A DNA stretch of 64,000 nt. Source: Trichuris trichiura (Eukaryota; Nematoda; Enoplea; Trichinellida; Trichuridae). The notes below the pieces were generated by a model. That model searched no databases. It worked only from the letters and a program-made list of their open reading frames with translations, and had not been told where the DNA came from. Location: assembly GCA_037903355.1 (NCBI GenBank), contig JBAJFE010000034.1:1224361-1288360 (forward strand), read 5' to 3'. The first letter of the stretch is position 1; the number at the start of each line of letters is the position of its first letter. Position numbers and translations under genes: made by a program. This document shows, one piece after another, positions 10,645 through 21,531 of this stretch.

Positions 10645-12860
10645 ATCGTCACAATGTTTTTTCATTGCAGTAAAGTAGAATTCGAGCTTCTTTTGTTTCG
10701 CACGTGTACTTCTTTTCTACAGCAGCTGCTTATATGGCTCCAAGCAAGCTCGGATACCTCTTGTGGTTTTCTCGCTGCGTTCTGCATTACAATCATTGTC
10801 TTCGTGCCATTGTAAACGCTGTTCAATAGTTTCCAGGGTATCTGACAGCTCAGCAGTGGTCATTTGTCGCGGAGGAACTTCCTGATTTTCATCATCTCCT
10901 TCTCTTCCTTCAGTTTCCCCTCTTACAGAAAGTTCCTGCAGGTTTTCGGTGGTCAGCTCATCCGGTCGACAATTCAAAATGTCCTCAATAACCTGATATT
11001 CCACTCTTTCAAAGCCTAGCCTGTTTGCCAACTGAACGCAGCTTTTAGTAATTTCGCATACTTGAGCAGAAGGCTCAAAGTCTTTAAAATTGCAGATCAG
11101 ATCTGGAATGAGTTTCCGCCAAACACGGTGCAAGCACTGTTTCGATACGTCATTCCAGGCATCTACGATGTTGTTAATGGCCATTCTCAGGTTATAGTTC
11201 TTCCAAAATTCCATCACAGTTTTACAAATTTCTCCGTCGGTCGCTTCGATCAGCATCTTGAACGTTCGCCTTAAGTAGTAAGCTTTGAATGCTCTGATAA
11301 CGCTTTGGTCAAGCGGTTGTAACAAAGAAATGGTCCGTGCAGGCAAGAAAACAAAGCGGACATTTGGGTCTAGCTCAGTATCATCGATGGGTGACTTGGC
11401 GCGCTATCCATGATTACGAGAACTTTAAAAGCCAAGTTCTTCTCGTTCAAGTATTTCTTAATGTCATTCACATAAGCATTAGAAAAAATATTAAGGCAAA
11501 CTTGGACGGTCATCCATTCTCTTTTGCTGTAAACGCCCAAACTGCTTTTAACACTTCCCCTTAGAGCTCGTGGATTGGCATGACGATGAATCATCAATGG
11601 CTTCAGCTTAAGATCCGCACTAGCGTTGGCACCGAGCATTACAGTCACATGGTCTTTCGCAGCGCAAATTCCTGCAGCATGCCTACGCTCCCTGGAAATG
11701 TAGGTCCTTTTTGGAATACGCTTTAGATAAAGATCTGTCTCGTCGAAGTTAAAAATTTGATCGAGGCAGTAGCCCTTTTCTTTGACCAAGTTTTGTACTT
11801 CTATTGGAAATGTTTGCGCGGCATCGACGTCCGCGCTTCCTTCTTCGCCACAGAAACGAACATTGTGAAAACTGTATCGATTCTTGGAAAACGCTAGAAC
11901 CAACCACTACTAGAAGTAAATGGAGGAATTTCAGTAGGATTTGTAGACTGCTTCTTAAGGTCTTCGTAAATCGTAACTGCTTTTTGTCTGATGGTGAAAA
12001 ACGTTGTTCCTATTCTTTTCATCGTTTGAGTTTCGATCCAAATGCTGAGTAGTTTTTCCATTTTTTCCAGTATCTTAAGCCTTGTTCTTATTGACATCGC
12101 AGTACTTGAACTGGTACCGCTTACGCAAGTCTGTTTAATTTTTTCTGCATTGCTCCTAATGGCCCGCAAGGTTGATTCCTTTATGCCGGTAGCTTTGACG
12201 ATATCACGTGTCGTCTCATTCCGTTCATACCGTTTCAGTATCTCAAGCTTCTCTCCAACAGTCAGCGCCTTTCGTTTTCGACCACTACCAGCTGACTTCG
12301 AATCAGGAAGCTTAGACATTTTCAGATACTTATAAGCTATCCTCAGATTGCGGAATCAGACAAAATACTTACGAATTGAGCTCGCAATCAGATGGTGTGA
12401 ATGCTTTCCGAATTTTGTGCTAGCGTACTACGACTCACTGGAAAACGTCTACGATGCCTTCGCTTCGGGAGAATTGAAAATGGAAATGTCGTCTGTATAC
12501 ATGTTTCTGCCGGCGCGAATTATTCCACCGAACATGAATACCGATCAATAGCCTGTTTGAGTATGCGTATCGCAGGGTGCACAGCTGGGTCGGACACTAC
12601 TTCTGATAAGAATCCTAAACGTTTTTGTCACATCTCGCTTGTTCGTGACCGAAGAACGCGCATAAGCTAACGGCGCGGTCTTTGTTTGCTTCCGGTGGAT
12701 GGAAACACGCGGAGACTTTGACATACGCCCACGCTTTCCAGCTGGCGAAATCGCGTAAGAGCGAAAACAGAATAGCGTTATGTGAGAAAGTGCTACGATT
12801 TCATAATCGCGTATGAGCGAAAACGTGTTATATGAACACGCGTTATACGAGAACTACCTG
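10645..12860 (-). mobile_element. Tigger/pogo DNA transposon, 3'-truncated
   Basis: The 5' end (right side) reads on the minus strand TATACAGGTAGTTCTCG, a terminal repeat starting CAG next to TA, followed by repeated TATAACGCG-type motifs. It matches the ends of the shorter derivatives in the array. Homology to those derivatives stops near 10645-10650 without a second terminal repeat, so the 3' end is missing. It encodes a broken transposase (10717-12319) and appears to be a fuller relative from which the internally deleted array copies can be understood. Confidence 0.75.
10717..12319 (-). pseudogene. Tigger-type transposase, broken by two frameshifts and a nonsense codon
   Basis: Three consecutive frames cover the family layout: CENP-B-type N-terminal HTH (12319-11894, starting MSKLPDSKSAGSG), the HTH_CENPB domain, and a DDE endonuclease (FNFDETDLYLKRIP, then VMDSAPSHP, then LLQPLDQSVIRAFKAYY), ending in an acidic glutamine/glutamate-rich tail. 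The frame changes near 11900, next to an in-frame TAG, and again near 11370 beside the second catalytic aspartate region. Tigger transposases cut and paste DNA at TA sites in the nucleus; this copy cannot make a full protein. The tail after QEVPPRQMTTAELSDTLETI is nearly the same as in the array derivatives. Confidence 0.8.
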
Positions 12861-13222
12861 TATACTTAGCTAAAACAGCTTTTGTGCTGCTGAACCGAAC
12901 TTTCACGAAATTTTTTCGCGTTGTCAGTGGGCTGAATGGTTTTGCTAAAGCGCCTTTGCTCATAGAAAGTTTTAATAATTTGGAGATTTATCTAGGCAGT
13001 GTTATGTGTTAGAAAATAAACTATGCCGCACGGCAACATGCCTTTTTTTTGCAATCGGCGGTCATGAGCATTGTTAAGATTTTGTTTTTGCGAAAAACTT
13101 GAAAATGACGTTTTTTGCATAGTTCACAATTTGTTTTTTTGGGTCAAAAGGGGAAATAAGTACTCGTAAAGAGAGATTTTTCTATTTTCGTTTGTTTTGC
13201 CGTACAGATGTGTTTCTTGCAG
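12861..13222. other. Upstream of the kinase exons, nothing recognised
   Basis: The N-lobe exons of the TESK-like kinase (glycine loop, VAIK lysine, HRD) would be expected upstream of 13223, but no such motifs are visible here on the plus strand. The Tigger element begins directly to the left. Confidence 0.4.
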
Positions 13223-14790
<1,568 letters not shown>

Positions 14791-15120
14791 CAGATAAGAG
14801 CAGAGGTGTTAATGGACGTTGGTCACTACCAAAGGCGGGATTAACGATGATAGATGGTGCCCATTGTTGGCCACTCTGTGACCCGTCTAATGTCGTTAAT
14901 CCAAGGCCGTGAGAACAACGACGTCTGGGAGCTGTCTAGACGCTCCCTATTTAAAGCCCTCTCGCTCACCTCAGTTCGTCTCTCCCTCCTTCTCGCTGAT
15001 CTCTGTCACCTCTTGTATATCGCAAGCTCGTTCTACCATCACTTTACCATTTTACTGTATAACCAATAAAAGCTATTTCCATCATGCTTGACTTAGAAGG
15101 CGCAACCTTCCAACAGAGAG

Positions 15121-15611
15121 AAAGCGTTCCGCAGCAGTTTTTCGAAGAGGATCGTTTATTTGTCAATTCAAAGGTGTGCAGTAGACGGCAACGCATGGAG
15201 AGAACATCTACGCCTCTTCTGGACGTCTACACTGACCAGTCACCTTTAGCAACTGCTTATGAATGTGCAACTTTAGGGGCAACAGGGCTTTCAAACGACG
15301 AACATACTTTATTAACGAATCCAATTTGTTCAAGCGAAATTGTTGCCGACAGAGCAGCCATTTATTCAGAATCAACAGAAACCGATGATCTACCTCAACA
15401 ATGTTATTTTTTTATTGACCGTGCCGAGTTGAATCATTCGTCGAATATGCCCTGTGTGTTTGGTTCCGAGCCTACCGCCTCCGAACGAACTTACTATGGC
15501 TATACTAAGCCGTTTATGTCTACGTTCCTGTGCCACAGACGGGTACCTGATAGTAGGTCGTCCCATCGTTGCACCGTGTGGACTCCTTCAAAACGTTGTG
15601 TTCTTTTGTAA
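15121..15611 (+). pseudogene. Detached C-terminal coding part of the TESK-like gene
   Basis: Open frame of about 160 codons that begins in the frame the kinase exon would have without the solo LTR and one GAGAG copy. It is serine/threonine- and acid-rich, with no recognised domain, as expected of a TESK-type tail. It ends at TAA 15609-15611. With the LTR in place it lies downstream of a stop and is not translated unless the LTR is spliced out. Confidence 0.65.
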
Positions 15612-16191
15612 GCCATCAGAGGCGAAAACCGAATTACGTAAGTTTCCTCTGCATGCGCTTTATATTGTTACTAGTCAAAACAAAGTCGCCAACGCCTGCT
15701 GTTTTCTCGTCGCTAACTCATATCGCCTAGTTATTACTTCTAAGTAAACTTACTTTTATCGCGGACTTATAACATAGCTCAATATGAAGCTACTTCCAAT
15801 GGTACACAAATTGACCTTGGAGAAACAACGGTAAGATATTTGTTCGAGATAGTTAATATCTTTAATTTAAAAGGCGAAAACGCGACTTTGAAGTCTGTTT
15901 TGTCCCGCATCTGAAAGTTAAGTGTCTGCTTCTGTTCACCGGTTCTTTAGAACTGTCTGCACTGGTAAAGCGTTATTGAAACTTCACCAACTGGAATGTG
16001 GGTTAAGAATATCTTTTTTCCAACAGCTACGTGCAAAGAAGGACTTCGCTGAAGAAATGTGAATTTCTGCTGCTTCCAAGTTTACTCTTATTCGCTCGAT
16101 CCCGTCCATGTCAAGATCTTGAATGTTTACGTCTAGATAGAATCATTTTGAAGATATAGTGTCTTCGTACTGGACCGTATAATTTCATTTG
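15612..16191. other. Nothing recognised
   Basis: AT-rich sequence after the kinase gene. No convincing exon or repeat signature is visible before the Penelope flank at 16192. Confidence 0.4.
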
Positions 16192-16249
16192 GTTGCTTCT
16201 TTTTGTATGGATTTTTATGTCCCATTGAAAAAACTTTTATTACTAAAAT

Positions 16250-16292
16250 GTCCGGAGCTTTCGGGTCATTCGAGACCTGTCATCAGCGGTCA
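16250..16292 (-). ncRNA. Hammerhead ribozyme-like motif (Penelope flank)
   Basis: On the minus strand: CCG, CTGATGA, stem II (CAGGTC / GACCCG, one mismatch), GAAA, GCTC, CGG. CCG and CGG can form stem I. The core is intact and stem II slightly damaged. Confidence 0.65.
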
Positions 16293-16621
16293 TAAGTTGT
16301 AAATATGATTTTTGGCAGCGAATGCCATCTATCGTTTCCGAGGATTTTAAAGCGGGCATTTTTAAAGTTTTCCGTTGGTAGGTTCTTGCATTTGAGTCTG
16401 TCAGCGCAACTCTTTTTTTCATATTGCATTCATTTTTTCCTCTTCTTTCTTTCTTCTTTTTCCTTTTTCTTTTTCTTTCTTTGTTCCATATATATTGCAA
16501 TCTTATCCATTTCTATTTGTTCTAATTATTCGTTTTTTCTTCTTTCCCGGTTTTTGTATTTCATCTGTTGAGTGTTGAGTTTCTTTTACGGAAATTTTGT
16601 CCCGTTGATAATATTTTTATT

Positions 16622-16665
16622 ATTCCGTAGCTTTCGGGTCAAACGAGACCCGTCTTCAGTGGTGT
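16622..16665 (-). ncRNA. Degraded hammerhead-like motif
   Basis: On the minus strand the core reads CTGAAGA instead of CTGATGA, and the stem I partner before it is CCA, which no longer pairs fully with the CGG after the presumed cleavage site. Stem II (GGGTC / GACCC) is kept. Probably inactive. Confidence 0.45.
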
Positions 16666-16786
16666 TAATATAAAGCAATGACGTAACGAAAATTCACGGT
16701 GTTAAAAAAATGCTTAAAAATGCCCGCTTTAAAATCCTCGGAAACGATAGATGGCATTCGCTGCCAAAAATCATATTTACAACTTA

Positions 16787-16829
16787 AGACCGTTGATGAC
16801 GGGTCTCGAATGACCCGAAAGCTCCGGAC
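16787..16829 (+). ncRNA. Hammerhead-like motif with a mutated core
   Basis: Plus strand: CCG, then TTGATGA (first core base changed from C to T), stem II GGGTC / GACCC, GAAA, GCTCCGG. It is the inverted partner of the motif at 16250. Confidence 0.55.
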
Positions 16830-16889
16830 ATTTTAGTAATAAAAGTTTTTTCAACGGGACATAAAAATCCGTACAAAAAGAAGCAACTA

Positions 16890-17200
16890 GATAGAATCAT
16901 TATCAACCTCAGCTTCCAGAAAAAGAAGTTTTACCCAAAGGACTAAATAAAGTCTTCTGTCCAGGAGCTCCTCCGGTTTTAGACATCATTGCTTCCTTCA
17001 AGCATGGATTGTCTTCCACTGAGCAAAATGGAGCTAGTGAGTTAAAGTCCGCCATCAGCACTTTACTCAGACGTCGTAGGTTTGCACAGACTCTCAAGCC
17101 TTTACCGATGGGACACGAGAGCACCACGAAACCTGAGGATACAAAAAGAAGGAATGATCACGAAAGCAGATAAAGATGAGGTCGTCAACTAGTGGCAGTC
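16890..17200 (+). pseudogene. Penelope reverse transcriptase, N-terminal relic of a second family
   Basis: Frameshifted plus-strand translation includes INLS, then PPVLDIIASFKHGLSS, LKSAISTLLRRRRF and ITKADKDE. Order and content match the N-terminal part of the array Penelope protein (NLSSLPL, PPFPDIIALVEDSLSS, IVTKADKSNR) but with much divergence. Only the first part of the protein remains; it then runs into the hairpin at 17205. Confidence 0.6.
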
Positions 17201-17204
17201 GGAA

Positions 17205-17482
17205 TCCCGAAAGTCGAATTCCAGAATAGGTTGAAGATAGGATCGAAGGGATTGCCTGGTGGCAGCGGTGCATTGGCAGCTTTTAGATAAGGAGTGCGTT
17301 TAAGTAGAAGCGTTATTATACTGGTCTCTTTTTTTAGGTCAGGAATTTCGAAAAAGACCAGTATAATAACGCCTCTATTCAAATACATCCCTTACTTAGA
17401 AAACGCCAATGCAGAACTGCCACTAGGACACCCGTTACATTGTTTTTCACCTATTCTGGATTTCGACCTATCGAGACTTTGA
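17205..17482. repeat. Long imperfect inverted repeat (hairpin)
   Basis: Two arms of about 130 bp. Clear matching blocks are GCGTTATTATACTGGTC near 17310 with GACCAGTATAATAACGC near 17355, and TCCAGAATAGG near 17220 with CCTATTCTGGA near 17452. The loop near 17340 is only a dozen bases. The arms have diverged, so it is not very recent. It lies between a Penelope relic and the Merlin element. Confidence 0.8.
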
Positions 17483-17549
17483 CCCCAACTCGTCGTTGAC
17501 GTTTTAGTCAGATCTGCTTACGAAAATGAGGGGAATCACTTTTTTGACA

Positions 17550-17557
17550 GTTCCACC
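17550..17557. other. Left target-site duplication of the Merlin element
   Basis: GTTCCACC, identical to 20104-20111. The 8-bp length fits Merlin elements. Confidence 0.9.
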
Positions 17558-17924
17558 GGGTCTTTTAAAAAGTTCCCCCCCCCCTGGAAGTGAAAGGCGG
17601 CAACATCAAAGGAGGTCAAGGGGAGATTATTACGTCACACGAAACAATTGCTCCCGTCATGTCATTGTTCCTGCATTGGTGCACAGTAATGCGCATTAGT
17701 GCATGCCTGCTGCACTGCAAAGGGTCAACGTCTGGTTCACACTTTTCCAGCGACGTTGTACTGCAGCCTAGCCGGTCATCGTGTCGTGCCCTAGCCTAAG
17801 CCTAAGACTTAAAATGGATTCGGTATGTGCTGCGCACAGTACGCGTGCACTAGCGTACGAACAATGAGGTGTACGTGACGTGAAAAAGCGCACGTACCGG
17901 TCACTGAGGTGCCTGGTCAGGCGA

Positions 17925-18423
17925 AGGCGCCGATTTTCCTCCGGGATCGGTTCCAAAGTCGTCGCTCGGGCGGGCCTGATCATATAAACGCGCTTACAGG
18001 AGTACAACGTGAACGCTGGACATACTGTTGCCTGCGGCATCGACTCTGGCGCTGGTTTTCCTCCAGGCTCGGTTCCAACGTCATCAGTCGGGTAGGCCTG
18101 GTCATACAAACGCGCTTACAGGAGTAAAACGTGAACGCTGGACATACTGTTGCCTGCGGCATCGACTCTGGCGCTGGTTTTCCTCCAGGCTCGGTTCCAA
18201 AGTCATCAGTCGGGTAGGCCTGGTCATATAAACGCGCTTACAGGAGTAAAACGTGAACGCTGGACATACTGTTGCCTGCGGCATCGACTCTGGCGCTGGT
18301 TTTCCTCCAGGCTCGGTACCAACGTCGTCACTCGGGAGGGCCTGATCATATAAACGCGCTTAGAGGAGTAAAACGTAAACGCTGGACATACTGTTAACTG
18401 CGGCAACGACTCTGGCGCTGGTG
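17925..18423. repeat. 122-bp tandem repeat, about four copies
   Basis: The marker TCGGTTCC recurs at 17947, 18069 and 18191 (TCGGTACC at 18313), an exact 122-bp spacing. The copies differ at a few positions. It lies wholly inside the Merlin element and overlaps the 3' end of its open frame, so the last residues of the transposase frame are repeat-encoded. Confidence 0.95.
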
Positions 18424-19517
18424 CCTCGTTCTGTCTGGGAGCGTGCAACCGGCTGATGACGTCGAGGATGGCGTCGAACGGGTCACCGTTGGCTACACGC
18501 TTTCGCCACATGAACTCAGAGAGGTGCAGCGGAAGCGCACTTCTGTGCGTGCCGCAACGCAGCTTGTTTCCCCGTTTAACCTGAGCCCACATGGATTCAA
18601 CGGTCTGAGTATGTGCGCCCGTAGTCGGGTCCACGAAGTTAGCGGAGTGATTCACTCGCGCATGGTGGTAACCCTTACGGCCAAGACTGCGGTACGCGCG
18701 GCATTCGTCCGTGATCACTGCAGACTCCTGCTTAACGTGCGACTGTATGGTAGGCAACAGCGTCCGAGACGAGCGGTCCTCGACGACTTCAAGGTGCACT
18801 CTCCGGGTTGTCCGGCATACACCGCCGAAGACCCACCATCCTGGGTACCTCCTGCCTCTGCTGTACTTGCTCCGGGAGAACAGGGATTCGTCTAACTCGA
18901 CAGTCATCCCTGGTCCTCCCAGTTGCACCGGTTCAGTAGCCAGCGCGTCTGCGGCAGCTTGCCGCAGGTAGCGGCACCAACGCACTGCGGTAGGGGCGGT
19001 GATACCTGAAGAACAGAGAAAGCCTACAACCAGGTAGCACGTTTCGCAGATAAGTACCCAGCTGTTCGTCACAGAACTTAATCGTGGTGTGCTTCCGACT
19101 CCAGTGGTAAATTAACTGGACCACTTTCTGTACCGGCAGCCCATCGCGCGGCACTGTAAAGCAGACTTCACAACGTGCGCCGAGCAAAACGGCTGCGGCA
19201 ATGCTGCAACACTTACCACTGAACCAGGTGCCCGTGCGTATGGACAGTTCCTTGCGGCAGGAACGCTTGAAGCACCGCCATGCCATGCCGCCACGCCCAG
19301 GACGCATCGGCTGTCCGCAAGACGGGCACAGTCTTTCGCTGTGCAGCAGTCCTTTCTCGCGCAGGAACTGCACCGCCGCCTTTTCGTCTGGGACCGTTTG
19401 ATATAGCCACTCGATGTTCTTCCGTTGGGTCTTTCGTGAACGACGCCTCGTTGATGGCACTTTCAACGGGCTCTGGCTTGTCGACGGTAGATTGTCGGTA
19501 GACGATGGCTCGGACAT
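18224..19517 (-). CDS. Merlin (IS1595/ISXO2-like) transposase, two exons
   Basis: Exon 1 runs 19517-19058 and exon 2 19005-18224, joined in phase across a 52-nt intron ending TTCTTCAG. The ATG is at 19517. The N-terminus has a zinc-ribbon-like CPSCGQPM ... WRC. Exon 2 carries the DDE region of the ISXO2-like family: VELDESLFSRSKYSRGRRY, GGVCRTTRRVHLEVVEDRSS, ITDECRAYRSL, VNHSANFVDPTTGAHTQTVE, ending near KRVANGDPFDAILDV. The enzyme would cut and paste the element in the nucleus. No frameshift is seen once the intron is removed, so the copy may be intact. The final 50 or so residues extend into the 122-bp repeat and are probably not functional. Confidence 0.85.
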
Positions 19518-20103
19518 ATCGCAGAATGAGCTTTACAATGTTCAACCAAGACACGACACAGCTCGGACCCTTGACCTCCGATGTTTTTCACGAAACTCTA
19601 AGACGAGGTCTTAGCGCGAACGGCTGCATGCCCCTTTGTTTCCCGTACTTTCAACTGCCGCGCAGCTGCATAATTCCTCCCTGTTCGCTCGATCGAACGG
19701 GTCACTAACTGTATCGCTGTGACCGGGTCTTAGCGCATCACGCAACGCACACCATTGTTTCCCGTATTTTCAATTCACGCGCAGTTGAATAATTCCTACG
19801 CCTTCGCTCTTTCGAACGGGTCACTAACTGTATCAGTGACACTTGCAAACGCTATTCACCTGCAGTGCAGCATTCTTCTACATTCTTCGATGCTAATCCC
19901 TTAGACCGACATACGGGTCAGTGCATGTGCCGGTGATGCTCTATTGTGCCGACGCGCCAGCTATTTCGCACGTCTTCACTAAACATAATGACACTGTCTC
20001 TGCCATTGTGCAAGTAATCACAGTTCATTGCGCGACGGAGTAGCCGATTACGCTTTCATACTGCCGCCTTTCACTTCCGGGGGGGAAACTTTTTAGTAGT
20101 CCC

Positions 20104-20111
20104 GTTCCACC
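20104..20111. other. Right target-site duplication of the Merlin element
   Basis: GTTCCACC, identical to the left copy at 17550-17557. Confidence 0.9.
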
Positions 20112-20375
20112 TACTGCTCATTGTCCCCTGGCCCTACAGCTCGTACACGCAAAGTTCTACGTCTCTTCTTCTCGACTAAGCGGGAGAATCCAAAGAAGAA
20201 AAGTTCTCTACACTCATTAATCACTTAAAATATTTATTCCCTTTCAAATGTCCATAGATTTACGGTTTACCCAAGATCGAAAAAAATCTTTGACGGATAG
20301 TTTGTTCAATCCAGAGCATCACATAAGAGCTTAGCTCATGCTTAAAAAGAGTCATCCAACTGCTAGTAAGAAAAC

Positions 20376-20633
20376 GAAACTCCAAAGCGACAAATTGTAA
20401 AACATATGTTGGACAAAGTCGGCTCCTTGAGATATCTGTCAATGGCATTCCGGGCAGTTATGATGTCTTTTTAACAGAATTCCAATTCCGTACACGCTGA
20501 ATGTTCTCCAAGAGCTCTACACAGATTACACCCTGCCGCTGCGAACAAAGTTTCAAATTCTACAGTTGGTTTCCTTTTGCATGTTAGGAGGCAATTTATT
20601 CCATTTCCAAGTTCGTTTTTAGAGCGAGAAGAG
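20376..20633 (-). pseudogene. Detached 3' coding relic of the SLC33A1-like gene
   Basis: The minus-strand frame contains NELGNGIN, then TVEFETLFAAAGCNLCRALG and ACTEL. The cysteine spacing and the CNLCRALG element fit the luminal loop before the last membrane span of acetyl-CoA transporter 1. A second block near 20448-20376 can be read as a hydrophobic helix (FYNLSLWSFVFLLAVG) in a different phase. The piece is separated from the rest of the gene by a Penelope fragment at 20634, and I could not join the blocks cleanly, so I treat it as disrupted. Confidence 0.4.
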
Positions 20634-21060
20634 TGGTACCCCAATGTGCGACCGTCTGTGCTGTTCTCGCTGAGATATTTATGGAACATTTGGACGGTAA
20701 AGCTTTCTTTGAGACGGACAACTACATTCCGCCACGCCTGTTTAAACGCTATGCCGATGACATTTTTGTGATTATAGAATCCAGTAGGGAAGAAAACTTT
20801 CTAAATAATCTCAGTGGGTTGTTCCTTAATATCATATTTTTCACGACTGAACAACAGCTGTCGGGTAAACTCCCCTTCCTGGGCCCAACAATAATACGAT
20901 GGTCTAAACGCTTCAAGAGAAGCGTTTATAGAATACTAACACATTCAAATAGGTATCTACATAATGAATTGACTTTCATTACGGAGTCCAAGTCCCATCG
21001 AGAAAACGTTTATTTCTCCGGAGCTTTCGGGTCGAATGAGACCCGTCTTCAGCGGTTATA
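20634..21060 (+). mobile_element. 5'-truncated Penelope fragment with the RT active site
   Basis: The plus strand starts in the family's GTPMG...LAEIFME region (damaged by frameshift), then keeps an open stretch with FKRYADDIFVII, QLSGKLPFLGPTI and LTHSNRYLHNE, i.e. the YADD catalytic motif and the following thumb. A hammerhead-like motif follows at 21016 in the opposite orientation. The family differs from the array copies. It sits between parts of the SLC33A1-like gene. Confidence 0.75.
21016..21058 (-). ncRNA. Hammerhead-like motif with a mutated core
   Basis: Minus strand: CCG, CTGAAGA (changed from CTGATGA), stem II CGGGTC / GACCCG kept, GAAA, GCTCCGG. Stem I pairing CCG/CGG is kept. 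Probably inactive because of the core change. Confidence 0.55.
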
Positions 21061-21531
21061 AGTTAAATGTTGAAGACATACAACTCGGGTCGGAGACTTG
21101 TGCGTGGAATGCCATTTGAGATACGAATATGCAATAAGAGGTTATCTGAAAAATTCAGGACTGATAACAACGTTGCCAATAAACACTTGCTATAAATAGA
21201 GGGTTGGTAAAATAGTACAAATCAGCTTTCAAATGCTAAGATTCTTGACTGTACATACTATTGGGAGCGAAAACCCATTTTTAGAAAAGCCAAGATAATT
21301 GAGAAAACGGGTTAGTAAGTTTAGACGGTAAGCATATTAACGCTACTATAACAACAACGCTTGTAAATTCAGGGTCTTCAACGTAGGTTTATTCCCATCC
21401 CGCTCGTTAGGATTGAAAACTGATACACTTTTTGCTAGAATGAGTAGCAAAATTTAAAAAATTAATGTGTCGACGTTAGAGCTATTTTTAAATGAAAACT
21501 GAGGACACCCATTAAGCGACCAATTCGCCAC
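21061..21531. other. Nothing recognised
   Basis: AT-rich stretch between the Penelope fragment and the SLC33A1-like exons. I looked for the conserved transporter segment that should follow exon E and did not find it. Confidence 0.35.

Larger units (their letters stand above)
16192..16886. mobile_element. Inverted pair of Penelope flanks (relic)
   Basis: The left end (GGTTGCTTCTTTTTGTA) and right end (TACAAAAAGAAGCAAC) are inverted copies. Each arm carries a hammerhead-like motif and a GCGAATGCCATCTATCGTT-type segment also found in the array Penelope flanks. A third, more degraded ribozyme motif lies between them at 16622. The central coding part is missing. This is the same family as the array, but older. 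Confidence 0.7.
17558..20103 (-). mobile_element. Merlin DNA transposon with terminal inverted repeats
   Basis: The left end GGGTCTTTTAAAAAGTT and the right end (minus strand GGGACTACTAAAAAGTT) form terminal repeats that continue through a C-run into GGAAGTGAAAGGCGGCA on both sides. Identical 8-bp target copies flank it. The 2546-bp element holds one spliced transposase gene (19517-18224) and a 122-bp tandem repeat near its 3' end. Merlin is the eukaryotic group related to bacterial IS1016/IS1595 elements. Confidence 0.9.

Noticed and set aside
17925..18423. CRISPR-like array from regular 122-bp spacing
   Set aside because: Whole units repeat with no variable spacers; this is a minisatellite inside a transposon.
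18224..19517. Bacterial contamination or horizontal insertion sequence, suggested by the ISXO2/IS1595-like transposase
   Set aside because: The gene has a 52-nt GT-AG intron, eukaryotic Merlin-type ends and an 8-bp target duplication within host sequence.
20633..21061. A host gene with a YADD reverse-transcriptase box
   Set aside because: The frame is 5'-truncated, damaged at its start and followed by a Penelope-type ribozyme flank, so it is an element fragment.
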